Shown piece after piece: positions 50,401-62,433 of a stretch of DNA of 64,000 nucleotides. The notes below the pieces were generated by a model, which saw nothing but the letters and a program-made list of their open reading frames with translations, made no database searches and was not told the origin of the DNA. Each line of letters begins with the position of its first letter. Positions within the stretch are counted from its first letter, which is position 1. Both the position numbers and the translations under genes were made by a program. The stretch spans positions 16,907,501-16,971,500 of the forward strand of contig JAJNNQ010000004.1 in assembly GCA_027886175.1 (NCBI GenBank), read 5' to 3'. This DNA is from Phylloscopus collybita (Eukaryota > Chordata > Aves > Passeriformes > Phylloscopidae).

Positions 50401-52140
50401 AGAACGTGTAGTCAGGCTGCCAGCCTGCTTCCCCTGAAGCAACTCGCTGCTCTGGAACTGCTTGTGCTCCTTCCCCCCAGCTGCACCAGGAGCAGGGCCA
50501 GGACATGAAAGGTCTGCAAGGGGCTGAGTCTGGAGAGCCATTTCCTCAGATTCAATCCTCAGATCCCAGAAATGCCCCCACAAAACGTATCCCTACCTCC
50601 TGTATCAGAACAACCTACACCACCTGCCCCTCCACACTCATTTAAGTTCTGCTTTTAATTTGTAGATCAAATGTTCTGCAGTTACAAATCAAATTATGCT
50701 CATAAAATTAGTTAGATCAAGGTACTACTTTTCTTTTGAGATGGGCCATTTGATGTTGCAGAATGTCACCAAATGAATCTTTCTGAAAGTAGATTCCACC
50801 TCACAAGTAAATTTTTCTTGCCAGATGCTGATGTAAATGCTCATAAATCATGGAAGATTTCCAACAGATGTGCAACTTGCTGCCACTCCAGGACTGCTGC
50901 TTCTCCCCTCTCTCCTACCTGCTGTCACACAGGACAGCTGATGTGAGGGCATATATGAGAGCCTGACAAGACATGAAGGCTGTTATTAAAACTTACATCA
51001 CAATGAACAACTGTTCCCTCTGACCCTGCAAGAGACTCCTTCACAGGCAGCCACAGGCTCAGATGGTTTCCTGGGGGAGAACATCTGCTAACACTTGAGC
51101 ACTCCTGAGGTGCCACATTTGTACCCAAATTTATACACAGACAGACAGGAACACTTCAGTTAAAGCCAGTATGTGGATGCGTCTCTAGGTATCCACAAAC
51201 CCCAGTCCCTGCATCAGCCTTGTCCAGCCCTCTGTGCTTTGCTCTTGCTGCTGTGTCATCTGCTGTCACCCCCACATGCACTGCTTCAAAACCTGGCCAG
51301 CTTCTCACATTTCCTCTCCCTCTCTGCCAGGAGAAGTGGAAGAGATCACCCAGATGTAATTTCAGCAAACAATAAATCCCTTTATCAGTGGTGCTGCCCT
51401 GAAAGTCAGTAGATGGAAATCTGAATCTGATTTTCCAGCTCCTACAGCATTTCTTTCCACAAGGCCATTAAACTGCAGGCTCAGTTAAGTTTAAATCATG
51501 TCTTTTTGCAGAGAAGTCTAAGCTCTGAACAATCACATTGTGATTCATAATCTGTCGTTTTCAGTCAATATATCATGCCTAGCAAACATTGATTTACATG
51601 TAAGATTACAGACTTCGTGGTTGTACTTTTCAAAGCTATTCAGTAACAGCAATCACAGCCAACAATTGATAGGTAATTTTTCTACCTAAATTTTTAATCT
51701 TTGCTAATTTGACCCTAATTTACAAAAGTTTCATGATTCATTTTCCCATACAAAACTGCTGGTTGGTTTGGTTTCTTGGTCACGTCACTCTTCCCCTGCA
51801 CCTTGTCCTTGGACTATTAAAACTCTTTGCTCCTGTCTCATTGTCTTAACACTTACCTCCTTTGTATATTTCTAGAAATGCAGACTTGCCTTCTTCATTT
51901 TCACCTGTGTTTTTGAGCTTTGACTCTTGTAAAGTATCTTCCGGTTAAATTCTGTCAGCACATCCTTCCGTGTGACATCTGCACACCCAAACCCAACATC
52001 CTCCCCACAAAACACCTTCACCCTGAGTGTCCAAAGCAGACAGGCAGCACCTCTCCTGCCCTCCCTAGAGGAACAATTCCCACCCTTTTCCTGTGCCTTG
52101 CCCTGAAGGTTCCTGTTCCCAGCCCCACCAGAACCTCAGA
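47444..52140. other. Non-coding DNA with C-rich tract
   Basis: No gene is supported. C runs at 50041-50046 and 50048-50054 sit at the end of a pyrimidine stretch; the opposite strand reads G7-C-G6. 48360-48660 is very AT-rich. 48780-49560 is GC-rich with overlapping open frames. 50220-50410 has a mixed single-copy look with ATTTATTTAATTATGGC, but no gene. Confidence 0.65.
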
Positions 52141-52164
52141 CTGTCTGTCTGTCTGTCTGTCTGT
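52141..52164. repeat. (CTGT)6 microsatellite
   Basis: Six perfect CTGT units in a GC-rich non-coding patch. Confidence 0.97.
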
Positions 52165-53250
52165 CCCAGCCATGCCCAGACGAAGAGTGACTGCACTAAA
52201 GTTTCTGCTGAGGTGGTTTCCAGGTGTGCAACACAAACCCAGCTGTTTCCCTCCAGGACAGGCTGGTTGCAGCCTGACAGGACCATGAGCAGGCTCCTGA
52301 CACACAGAGGAGGGGCAGGACCATGACATGACCAGGGGCAGGGTGGGCTCACCCAGGGGCTCAGCTCACTGCCATTACAATTAAAATTAAAACCTTGATG
52401 GGAAAGGGCTGCATGTGCACGTGCAGAGCCAGCACTCTCCCCAGGGGATTGTTATTTTAACACCTGTCTGCTGGTACGTGGTTGTTTTATTAATAGAAAG
52501 GATCACACACAGCCTGAGGTAAATTAAAATTCCAATTCAGCTATTCCGTGTCATTGTAGAATATGCCAGGCTGTTTGATTTGGTTTCTAGCAAAGCAGGC
52601 TAACAAACTTCCTTCCAAGCCATTAATTCAGATATTCAATAAGCCTAACACAACTGCACTGGCTCATTAAAGCAATTTGAGGTAACCTGCACTCATTAGA
52701 GCAGCCACCATCTATATCCCTGTGACTGCAGCCTTGTTTTCAGACAGCATCACAGATGACCTGCTGTGCCAAATGCCTCTTCTGTCTCAGGAAAACTTCA
52801 GGGAAATAGCAAAACCTTGATTTGCTCAGGCTTTGAAATCCATTCAAATGCAAGAATATTCTGAGTACCTTTTTTCATCCACTAAAGGATTATTTATCTA
52901 GATGAAGGGAAATTCTTCAGTGAAGACAGTACCATGATGATAGTAATGCAGGACACAAGTTTACAGAAAAAACTTATAAAACTCCCTGCTATATCTGTTG
53001 GAAAGGATGGTTTAACCATTCAGGAAAGGAAATACAGGAAGGAAAAATTATGAGTGTGCCATAATTGAAATAATAAGAACCAACCTGTGACCTTAGTATG
53101 CAGCCCAGACTGCCATCAGTGTACAAAGCAGCTGCAGATAGCTGCTGCCCACTTGGGGAAAAAACATAAAAATCCCTCCCTGCTTAATAAAAAAAGAACA
53201 CTAAAAAGAAGGTACAAGGACAACTGAGCAGCATTTAGCCTTTAAGCAGG
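52165..53250. other. Non-coding DNA
   Basis: No gene or repeat family is recognised; AT-leaning after 52380. Confidence 0.65.
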
Positions 53251-53278
53251 GACATTTACAGGTGTACCTGTAAATGTC
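53251..53278. repeat. Near-perfect 28-bp palindrome
   Basis: Bases 53251-53263 (GACATTTACAGGT) are the exact reverse complement of 53266-53278, with only GT between them. It could extrude as a cruciform. No coding or regulatory neighbour is visible. Confidence 0.9.
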
Positions 53279-56200
53279 ATCAAGCTTAGGATAATTAAGC
53301 CTGGCCCTTGAACTACATCAACCCATTTCAGTAGCTGGAGGTGAAGCACAAAATCCTTGTGTGAGACTAATTCTGAGTCCTCCAGCAGAGGAATTAAGTA
53401 GCTTAACACAAAGCACCTTCTATGGACTTAGCACATGTGAAGAAAGAGTGTTCTTAACTTAATAAAGGGGAGATAGGCATGCAGCAGAATTTTGACCCTC
53501 TGCTACGCAGTACAATCAATGCCTAACAACAAAAACAAAATAATCTCTGTGCATGTTTCTGTTTCCTAAACAAAAATCTGCTTCTTCGATGTCAGGTTCA
53601 CAGCCAACACTGAATAATGGTACCTGCACTGCCAGCACTGCAGGCTCACAGCAGGCTGCTGCCCTCCTGACACCCCTGCCTCTCAATTACCTCTGAGTTT
53701 ACAGCAGATGGAAAAGTTTGTTAAACTGAATTTATTCATTTATTTATTCTTATTTCAAGCCACTATATCTCATACACCCAAGCCACCAGAGCTCGGAGAA
53801 GCACCTGGTATGTGCCTGAAGGGTTCTGGGACAAAAACCAGAGTTTTCCTACCCTCAATGTCTCTCATTTGAAGTAAGAAAACTCACTTTAGCTGGAATG
53901 GACAACATATCCTCTGTCCTCCCTGTGGGCTGGCCCAGCTCAGGCTCATCTCTGATTTCCCTGACTCCCCAAGACAGATCTTTCCATGTACTCATGGCTA
54001 GGAACTGAGTTTCAAAAGGATGCTCAGAGAGAAGTAAGGAGAATTTAATCCAGTAACTTTCTTTCTGAAAACACTTCTAATGTTCTTCCTTGATTCTTTT
54101 TTAGAAGGCCTCCTGAGAAACCTGCTAAATAATTAATATCTCTTTCTTATTTTGCTACTGTAATGTGAATACTTAATCCATTCTTTAGTAACCACTATAT
54201 TACAAGGGGAAAAAAAGTGCTGTAGTGGGGTTCCAGAGAGAACTGACACACTTCCTTCCAGTGAGTCACCTGCACAGGGCTCTGGGGTGGCTCTCACTCT
54301 GTTCACCATCACCACAGCCCAGACAAGGCTTTCTACAGCTCTGGAGTCTCTGGGTGAGCATCAGAAGGAACCAAGGTGGTGGTGACAGCAGGGAACTCTC
54401 AGCCAGAAAAATCCTCAGCCTCTTTTGAGAGCTTTCTACCCTTGAGCTCAGCAGACAGATCAGAAGGAGCAAAAGTCCCAAAGCTCCACAAGCATAATAT
54501 TCCCAAAATGACTCCTTACAATTAAGCTGTGCTGTCTGGGAGACTGTCAAGTATTTGCTGTAGAACTGCACCAGACACAGGCTCTGGAACAATGCAGCCT
54601 GTGTGCTTCTCAAAATCCAGCTTCCCTTCAACAAATCTGTTATCAAAGTGAACAGATTTTATTTTGATTTTTCTAAAAAACCAGTGTGGTCCTACTTGCT
54701 GCCAAATTCCAGTTTTAATTTCTAAAGATTTTCCTGTCTATGTCAATTAGAACTGTGACCACATCTTGGTTTAATTTTCCTTCCACATTCTCTGGCCAAG
54801 AAAATCCACATAATTTAAGTTCATTAATGTTTCCTGTTTTCCTTCTGTATACAGAGAGATTTTAGGCATTAAACATGGAAATGAATAAATCAAGAGAAGG
54901 ACACTGAAGAGATACAATTATACAGTATTTTAGTTAATCCTCAGCCTTGTTTCAGTGAAACAAATGAAGAAAACTCCTCCAGTCTCTGCAGAAATTTGGA
55001 AACAAGCAAGCAGAGTAAGAGTTGGGGGTATTTTAGTGCTCCAGGCTTGGAATTTGACCAATTAATTACCTCTGGGAGTGTCCAAGGAGCCCCAAAGCAC
55101 AGATTTATCTACACTCTGAGAGGACTGGATGTGTCTCTTTGCTCTGCCCTGGGTTTTCTAGGAGTGCTGCTGCAGGAGTCAGCCTGATAGAGGAAATGCG
55201 CATTTTCCATCAGTGCTCTCCTTTCTCTCTCATATCTATCCTGTTTGGTCTCCAAGGAAGAGGATAAACCTGTAACAGCAGCTCTCAAGCATTTTAGCTC
55301 CCGCCTGGATGCTACTTTTCTCTCTCCCACACCACTGAACATGGAACTCGCCCTTCAAAACTCACATGTTGATGATTTTCCCTTAAATGGAACAATGGGA
55401 CTCCTCTCCCCACCTTCCTCTCTCATTTTGAACATTCTTCAATACCATCAGCACTTGCCCAAGCTTTCAGAAAGTATCAGCATAATAAAGTACAAAGCTG
55501 AAATTCATCATGGTGAAGAACTGATAGCAGGTAGGATGTTTTTGTAAAGATAGGTTACAATCAAGCCAATCAGTCTCCAAACTACTCTACAGAGAAGCAT
55601 TCAATTTCTGAGACCAGGAGGAATTTTCCCCACCTACGCTGTCACCCCTGAGGGTGAAGGAGACTCTTGGAAAAATGGAACAGAGTGTTCAAAGCACCAG
55701 CAGGTCACATGCAGCACAACCATGCCTTCAAATTCACCAGAAGGTCACTAAGCCTGCACACTGGAAGCTAGGGTCTATTTAAATTATTGTCATTGTGAAG
55801 TGGATATATCTTCATTTTGTCCAAAAGGCACTTAAAACACAGCAGTCTTACCCATCTATCTGGGGAATGTGCTCCAGTCTTACTCCTCAGTGAGACTGAA
55901 GGAATTAGCACTGCTCTGAATCACACATCAGGATGGAGTCCCATTAGACTCCTGAGAGGTTGATTACAGTGTCACATTCATTAGGTCAAAAGGAAACACA
56001 GTTTGTTTGAATCTAGGATTCTCTTCAGCTGAGAAGCACTAAAAGAAAAAGAACAAACCAATTTATATGTTTAAGAAGTGAAACGAAGGCCTGTAATCAT
56101 CAGGTTTTTAATGATCTCTAGCAAATTACTGTCTCACAGCAATGGCTGTGCTAAAGGATTTACAGCAGTAGCACCTTCACGGTCCAGCACACCACTGTGG

Positions 56201-58604
56201 GGTGCAGAGAAAGGGCTGAGGGGATCCCAGGGCAAGGAGTGCTGCTAGCAAGGAAAGAAGGAAATAACCGGGGGTCGGGAAGAGATGCTGGCAGAGCCTT
56301 GGAAAAGAGTTCCAGGGAGGACAAAGCAAAAAGCCTGTCAAAACAGCCACGACACCCTGGTCTGGGGGCTTTAACCCCCTGGCACAGGAGGAGGAGGAGA
56401 GGAAAAGGCACCACATCTCCTACCTTGAGCTATGGACTTCCACCTTGTCCCCATTCCATCACTGCTGGGCTGGCTGGGTTCCTGGGAAAGCAAACACTGT
56501 CCAACTTGCCATCCAAATCACGTGTCCAGCCCGCTTTAACAGAAATAAACACTCAGGATGCATTCAAGCAGCAACTGGAACAATCTGGAGCAGGAGTGCC
56601 CAAAGAAGGTGAATATTCAAGTCAGGCAGGCCAAATCCTCCTGCCTTCGTGTCCTGAGTGCATGTGGGCAGCAGCAGGAGGTGCTCCAGGGTGCAGGGCT
56701 GCACCCCACACTGCTGCTGCCTTGTGAGCTCAGCCTGTGCAGATGGAGAGGAACCTCAGCAGGGTGTGATGGAGAGCTGCCTCAGCTCCCTGTGTGAGCA
56801 TAAGGATACAAACATCCTCCTGGGAATTAGCATTTACATTTTATTTGTGGCTTGTTGGCTTGCATTTTTTTTTTCAGGCTGCTCTAGGCAACATATTTGT
56901 ACTTCACTGGACACAGCCTTCCTAATAACCATTACTGTTCCTGGTAATTTTTAATGAGTTGACGCAAGGCAATTTCACTTCCTTCTCCCTTCAGAACGAA
57001 TTTATTAAAAAAATCTGTATAGGAATAATAGACTCATAATCAGAGAAGCCACATGCCATGATCAGAATTAAAGGAGCCATCTGTTTCTTTACAGTCATGC
57101 ACATCTCAAACAAAAAGTACACACATGACATATGTCATTACTTCCACTTTCCTGAGAGAAAATATTTGTCATGATTGCCTCCCACAGGAGCGCAGGAGGC
57201 TCCGCCACCAGCTTGCAGTGCTGGAGGAACCCCTCCCACTAAAGCTCTCCAAGCAGTGCATTCAGATTTTATCTCTTCCTCAACCAACCCAGCAGAGCTC
57301 TTCATGCCTCTCCGAATCCTTTGCAAAGTTATTTTCCACAAGATCTGCAGCTGGGGGTTGGTTTGCTGTTCTCTACCACCAACAGGAACTGCTCTGCTGA
57401 CCTCCACACACACACTGGAGTCTTACCATTTAAAAGTTGATTTAGGAAATCATGCTGTTAACTGGATGATATATTTTCATGTCAGCATATGTTGTAACAC
57501 CCAAATTTTTTTTTCCTTTCATCTAATTTCAAAATGCAGCGATAGAAGCAGTGCTGGAAATGCACCAGACACATTCCTCAACATCAACATCCCTGCAGCC
57601 ACAGCCAGTGGGTGTGAATATTCCCCTCTGGGCAGGAGTCAGCAGCAACACTGTGCTCTCCAGCCTTTGCTCCTCACCCCACAGTCGTGGCCAGCTGAGC
57701 CAGAAGCTGGAGGTGACACTGCAGGTGACAGACCTCCTCATGCCACCTCAACAAAGCTGGCAGGCCCAAATGCATGTTTATAAAGCATTCAAAAGCATCA
57801 CCTGTAGTCACACACATCCCCAGGGTGCTCTGCTGGAGCAAAGGATGCCTCTTGTGGGCCAGGTTTGGGACAAGCCACTGTGGACAGCACAGCTCTTTGG
57901 TGCTCCTCTGCTGCTGGGAATGCTCACAGGCACAGAGACTGCACACCACACCTGGTTGCAGCCCACCTCAGCCTAAAAACCTGGCTCAAGGAAATGCCTG
58001 TACTGCTCCTGGAAACTTCTCAGCTTTATGGTGTGTTCAAATAGCATCTAACCAAAAGGAAAGTGGGATCTGTAGGACAACTGAAATAATCTTTACTAAT
58101 GAGTACTTTTTTAATCCAGCCAATACCCAAAGCCCTGAGCTGCTGCTATGCAAGTGGAGAATTACAGCTGCTCCCCACCAGAGCCAGGGGAGCAGGCAGT
58201 GCAGTTGAGGCACTGCCAGGGCTGGGTTTGAGCCTGGCACTGCCCTGCCGTGAGCCAGGAGAGCCAGCAGGAGATGTCACCCTTGTCCTGAGCCACGCTG
58301 AGCCTGCTGCCCTCTGCCAAGCCCTGCAAACACACCAGCCCTAGCCCACACAGAACAGACCAGCAACCAGTGCTCTCAAAAAAGCCTCTCCTGAAACCCT
58401 GTACAATCCTCCATCTAAAACATCTCCTCCTCTTTTCCCTGCCTTGCCTCAGCTCAGACACTGAAGAGTTCAAGGCCACCTCCTGTGCCACTGAGACATC
58501 CTGAAAGGATTTCTTCAGAAAAATCAAAGAGTACCTTAATTTAAGTTTGTCTGACCTGGGTTGTTACCCTTGCTTTCAGTTATGAAAACCTTTAAATAGG
58601 AACA
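53279..58604. other. Non-coding DNA
   Basis: No gene is supported. A leucine-rich hydrophobic stretch is encoded on the minus strand within 54266-54646 but has no other gene-like property. Overlapping open frames over 57130-57980 include one of 202 codons (57175-57783, plus), the longest in the window. It is mostly low in motif content and contradicted by open frames on both strands. Confidence 0.6.
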
Positions 58605-58645
58605 GGGGAAAAAAAAGAAAAGGAAAAAAAAAAAAAAAAAGAAGA
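58605..58645. repeat. A-rich purine tract
   Basis: Forty-one purines in a row including 17 consecutive A (58624-58640). No gene body precedes it, so a retrogene tail is not claimed. Confidence 0.9.
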
Positions 58646-58894
58646 TGAAGAAAAGTAAAAGTTGTCTCTGGTTCTTCAGCTTTTCTCTCTGCAGGCCTGA
58701 ATGTTTTTGCTACAAGCTGCTCAGCAGAGACCAGTAGAAAAGCTCTGAAGTTAAAACACTGGCAGCTCTGCAGGGAGATGTTTCCTTCACCCATCTGCTC
58801 TCCCTGCAGATCATCATTCCTGTGCACAGACATGTATTTTAGTATTGGCAATGCTCTGTGACCCTGAGATATTCTGTAAATTCTCCGCGTCAGT

Positions 58895-58942
58895 TCAGTA
58901 GAAAACACTGACTTAGCCTCAGTAGAAAACACTGACTTAGCC
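58895..58942. repeat. 24-bp exact tandem duplication
   Basis: Bases 58895-58918 are repeated without change at 58919-58942 (unit starts TCAGTAGAAAACACTG and ends ACTTAGCC). Perfect identity suggests a recent slippage or duplication event. Confidence 0.97.
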
Positions 58943-60588
58943 ATGTCTGTCCATACTCTGCTTCTGTGACATCTTGCATTATTATGCAGGATTGCCCACC
59001 CATGGCATTCACTCCTTGGCTTTGATCATCTATGGAATGCATAATGATGAAAGATGTTGCGATGAAAAAAACAGAACAAAGCAATTTTCATCCTTAATTC
59101 AAACACTGTATTAACACTGCACATTTTAAAAGTACTTTTTAAGTCCTGTAAATACACACACACACACACACATATAGTGCATCATTTTTTTATCTAGCCC
59201 TCTAAACACAAACTTGTAATGAAGGATTTGCACTGGGGCTACAATCAGATTTGTGTTTCAGAGGCTCAAAGTCAGGACACACTTCACATTCCCACCCTCT
59301 TCCCTTCCACAAACACATTCCTAAACAACTACGTACACTGACACCTTATTTAAAAAATAACTGAGATAAGTCTCTGCTGAAGAAGAGGGCAAGGTGTAAC
59401 CAAGATTTATTGGTTTTTCAGCTGTCCTTCTGCACTTTTCACATCATTCCACCTTCTAACAATTACACTATACTGCAGGGTATGCAGGCAAATATATCCA
59501 TCCTGAGAATCCCTCACTGGCAGGGCTGTGGGTGACAGCTCCGTGCCCTGAGTGCTGTCACTCCCCAGTGCCACCAGCAGCACCTGGGCAGAGCCACCTG
59601 GGCAGGGCAGCCTCCTCCTCCTGGGGCACACCAGGAACTTCCTCATCACCCACCACCCACAGTCAGGCTTTTCCTGGTGATCCATTCTGCTCCACTGTGA
59701 TATTATCCCTGACAAAGCAGTTTTACCAGCCAGCAGCTATACATATCTCGAGCTAACAAATGCTGTATATTATTTCTTTTTATTAAACCTCTTCTAGCAA
59801 TAGTAGAGGCTATTTTGAGACTTGGAAGGAAGAAACCCATCATTCAGTCATCGAGAGGAGTGTCAGTAAACTGAGATCAGCCAAGGAAACCAGCAGCATT
59901 TCAGAAAAGCTCATTCTGGATCCTTCCACTGCTTCTTGCCTAACAAAGCCTGACTCAGAGGAGGCACAGGCACACACACATATATGAAAGTAACTGTCAC
60001 TTGCTGCTGACACAGGTTTTGAAATTCTCTTTTAATGCTCTCTTCACAGGAGGAACAAATCAACCAACAAGTACTGTTTTTCATCATAAACCTGAAGCAC
60101 CTACAGCATGAAAGCCAAGCAGTCTGGAACTGCTAACTTACCCGAGCTGAGAGCAGCTCCTGTGTGGGACAAGGGGATGCTGAGGGGATAAAGAGCACAA
60201 GTGCTTTGTGCAGGGCACAAATTGTTCCCTGTTCACTTACCTGGAGGACATAACAAACCCCAGAGCTGCAGCTGATGGCAATGGTGTACAAGTAAAACCT
60301 AAAACCCAGAGGGATGGATGGGAGATGCCTGGCAGGGTGAAGCTCTGCTCTGCTATGTGCTGCAGCCCTTGGCTCCATTTCAGTTGGAGGGAAATACTTC
60401 AGCATGGGCATCTGTTTACCTTAAAGATGTCAAACCATCAGCCAGTTTTATAAAACAAAAAGCATTTTGAATGGAGAGTACCTCAGGCTAACCAGTGCGC
60501 TGCAAAGTTTCTTCTGGCTAATTAAAAAAGTTCTTTATAAATGTTTCTCTCTTTGCACGTCTAATTCGGTTTCAGGTCTTAATGCAGT

Positions 60589-60592
<4 letters not shown>
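58943..60592. other. Non-coding DNA with short (AC)n run
   Basis: No gene is supported. An AC dinucleotide run lies at 59154-59172. 59540-59640 is GC-rich with CACCTGGGCAG repeated. The remainder is AT-leaning. Confidence 0.65.

Positions 60593-60623
<31 letters not shown>
60593..60623. repeat. Poly-A run (31 A)
   Basis: Thirty-one consecutive A. The preceding 120 bases contain no AATAAA at a suitable distance and no recognisable gene or SINE body. CR1, the dominant bird retrotransposon, does not end in poly-A, so the origin is unclear. Confidence 0.95.
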
Positions 60624-60627
<4 letters not shown>

Positions 60628-62368
60628 GCTAGAAGATACACCACAAGTTTTGGCAAAATAAAAACTTATATGCAAAATTGACCTGATTCTGGAAGAAGCA
60701 AAATGTGAACACAGCATGGCATAATTGCATGGATTTGTTCTTACAGTCATTCTAGCGACATCTGCTTCTCTCTTTGCCTCAGTGATTTGCACATTACAAA
60801 AAGCAGACGGCATTAGATGCTGGTCACTCAGGAAGGTCACCCCCTGGCTGTGATACATACTTCCACCTTAATTATTTTAGGCTTATTTCCGACATAACAG
60901 GAATTTATTGCTATACAGAGAATAACCATATTCCAAAAGTGTATTTCAACACTTCTAAAATAGGACTTCTAAAATGAAAGAATAGCTTGAAAACAAATAT
61001 TAGAAAAAGGGTTAATTTTCTGTCCTAACACTCCAAGGCTTTCCACTGGGAGTTCTTTTTCACTGTGATTTATCACTTTGATTTTGCTTGTTTTTTCCCT
61101 CATCTCATTTTCATGCATCACTGTATCACATTCAAGAATAAAGTTTGATTGCACTGCTCCTACTGGAAGGGTGTTTCAGGGTGTCCTGCCCAGAAATCCA
61201 TGCACTACACAGAGAATACAGAAATCATCAGAGAGGATCATTAGCAGAAGGGTTATTATTACTTTCTCATTAATTTGCTCTGTTACTTACAATTAGACTG
61301 ATCCTGAAGTTAGGCAGGCAGTAGTCTAACCTAATCAATAAGTCTGCACAAAAAGCATCTGAATTGGGCCAAATGCAACAACAAAGGGTAAAAAAACTGC
61401 ATTAAATAGGTGCTATCATAATTAAAGAGTGAAAGATACAATGGCAAAATTCTCCTCTCTGACCTGGGCTGTGATGAAGGCACAGAGTGTACCTGTACTA
61501 TAATTTCTGAATTGGGGATATAAATGGCACTGCCAGTGACTTTCATGTGTCTCCCCTGTGCAAATCAAATCCAGAAAACCAAAATGGCAATAACAGATCC
61601 CTAAAGGAGGAAATTTTCACCACAGCCTGAAGAGCAGTGCAGTGGTGAGACACAAATAAAATCATGAACGAAGCTACATGTCTCAGAGTTGAGATAAAAA
61701 CCAGAAACAGATAATCACCACACAGATAATCAGTGCTGCAGAGGAGGGGTGGGATCAGCTGGGCTGCTCCAGTCCAGCAGGGCTCTGTGAAGCTGAGCAG
61801 CCCAGCTCTGTTCCACTGCATTCAGCCTGAGAAGCCAACACAGCTCCTGCACCAAAACCCAGGGGATGCCCCAAACTTACACAGCCCCTTCCAGACCTGC
61901 CCACTCTTGCACACACCATTAGGAAGCAGAAGATTATTCCTACTCCTCTATCAAACAAAACACTATTAATTGATTCTGAATAGACACAATATGGAAGTCA
62001 CAATTATAGTAACTCCAGCTGCTGAGACAGAATGTGAACAGCAGCCATGGGCTCTAAATTGCACTTGAACAGCACTTTCCAAAATTCCCCAAGAAGACTG
62101 ATAAACACAGACGATCCTGCTGTGAGACTGAAGTATGTTTTCCTAAAAATATCTTTTTGTTTTCATTTTTGCCTTATCTAGACTTTTTTTTTTTTACCCT
62201 GCACGCAGTAATTGGAATAATACAAAGTATAAATATGGTATGTGCCTGCCACAGCAATTACAGTGCTGAGACCCACAATAAATCGTTGATGCAAATGCAT
62301 TTATTGCAATATCTGAAAGTATCATAACATATGCATTAAGTTAAAAATGTCATACGGGACAGTCGTAA
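60624..62368. other. Non-coding DNA
   Basis: No gene is supported. A short direct repeat, ACTTCTAAAAT at 60951-60961 and 60964-60974, is visible. The rest is mostly AT-rich, with a GC-richer patch at 61740-61910. Confidence 0.65.
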
Positions 62369-62433
62369 AACCACAGAGTGGTTTGGGTTGGAAGGGACCT
62401 TTAAAGATCATCTAGACCAACCCTCAAAAGTTC
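62369..62433 (-). mobile_element. CR1 LINE 3' end, minus orientation
   Basis: ACCACAGAGTGG then TTTGGGTTGGAAGGGACC, TTTAAAGATCATCTAGACC and AACCCTC is the reverse complement of the classic avian CR1 3' end, including a decayed octamer pair at 62369-62380. About 65 bases survive, so it is strongly 5'-truncated. Confidence 0.85.

Noticed and set aside
54266..54646. Minus-strand open frame with a leucine-rich, membrane-like segment
   Set aside because: One hydrophobic run alone is common in T-rich antisense DNA; no start context, splice sites or conserved residues support a gene.
57175..57783. The 202-codon open stretch on the plus strand, longest in the window
   Set aside because: It is overlapped by other open frames on both strands, has no recognisable motif, runs through low-stop CT/CA-rich DNA and lacks a promoter or splice context.
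60593..60623. Poly-A tail of a processed pseudogene or SINE
   Set aside because: No gene body, polyadenylation signal or target-site duplication could be seen around the A31 run; the same holds at 29361 and 58624.
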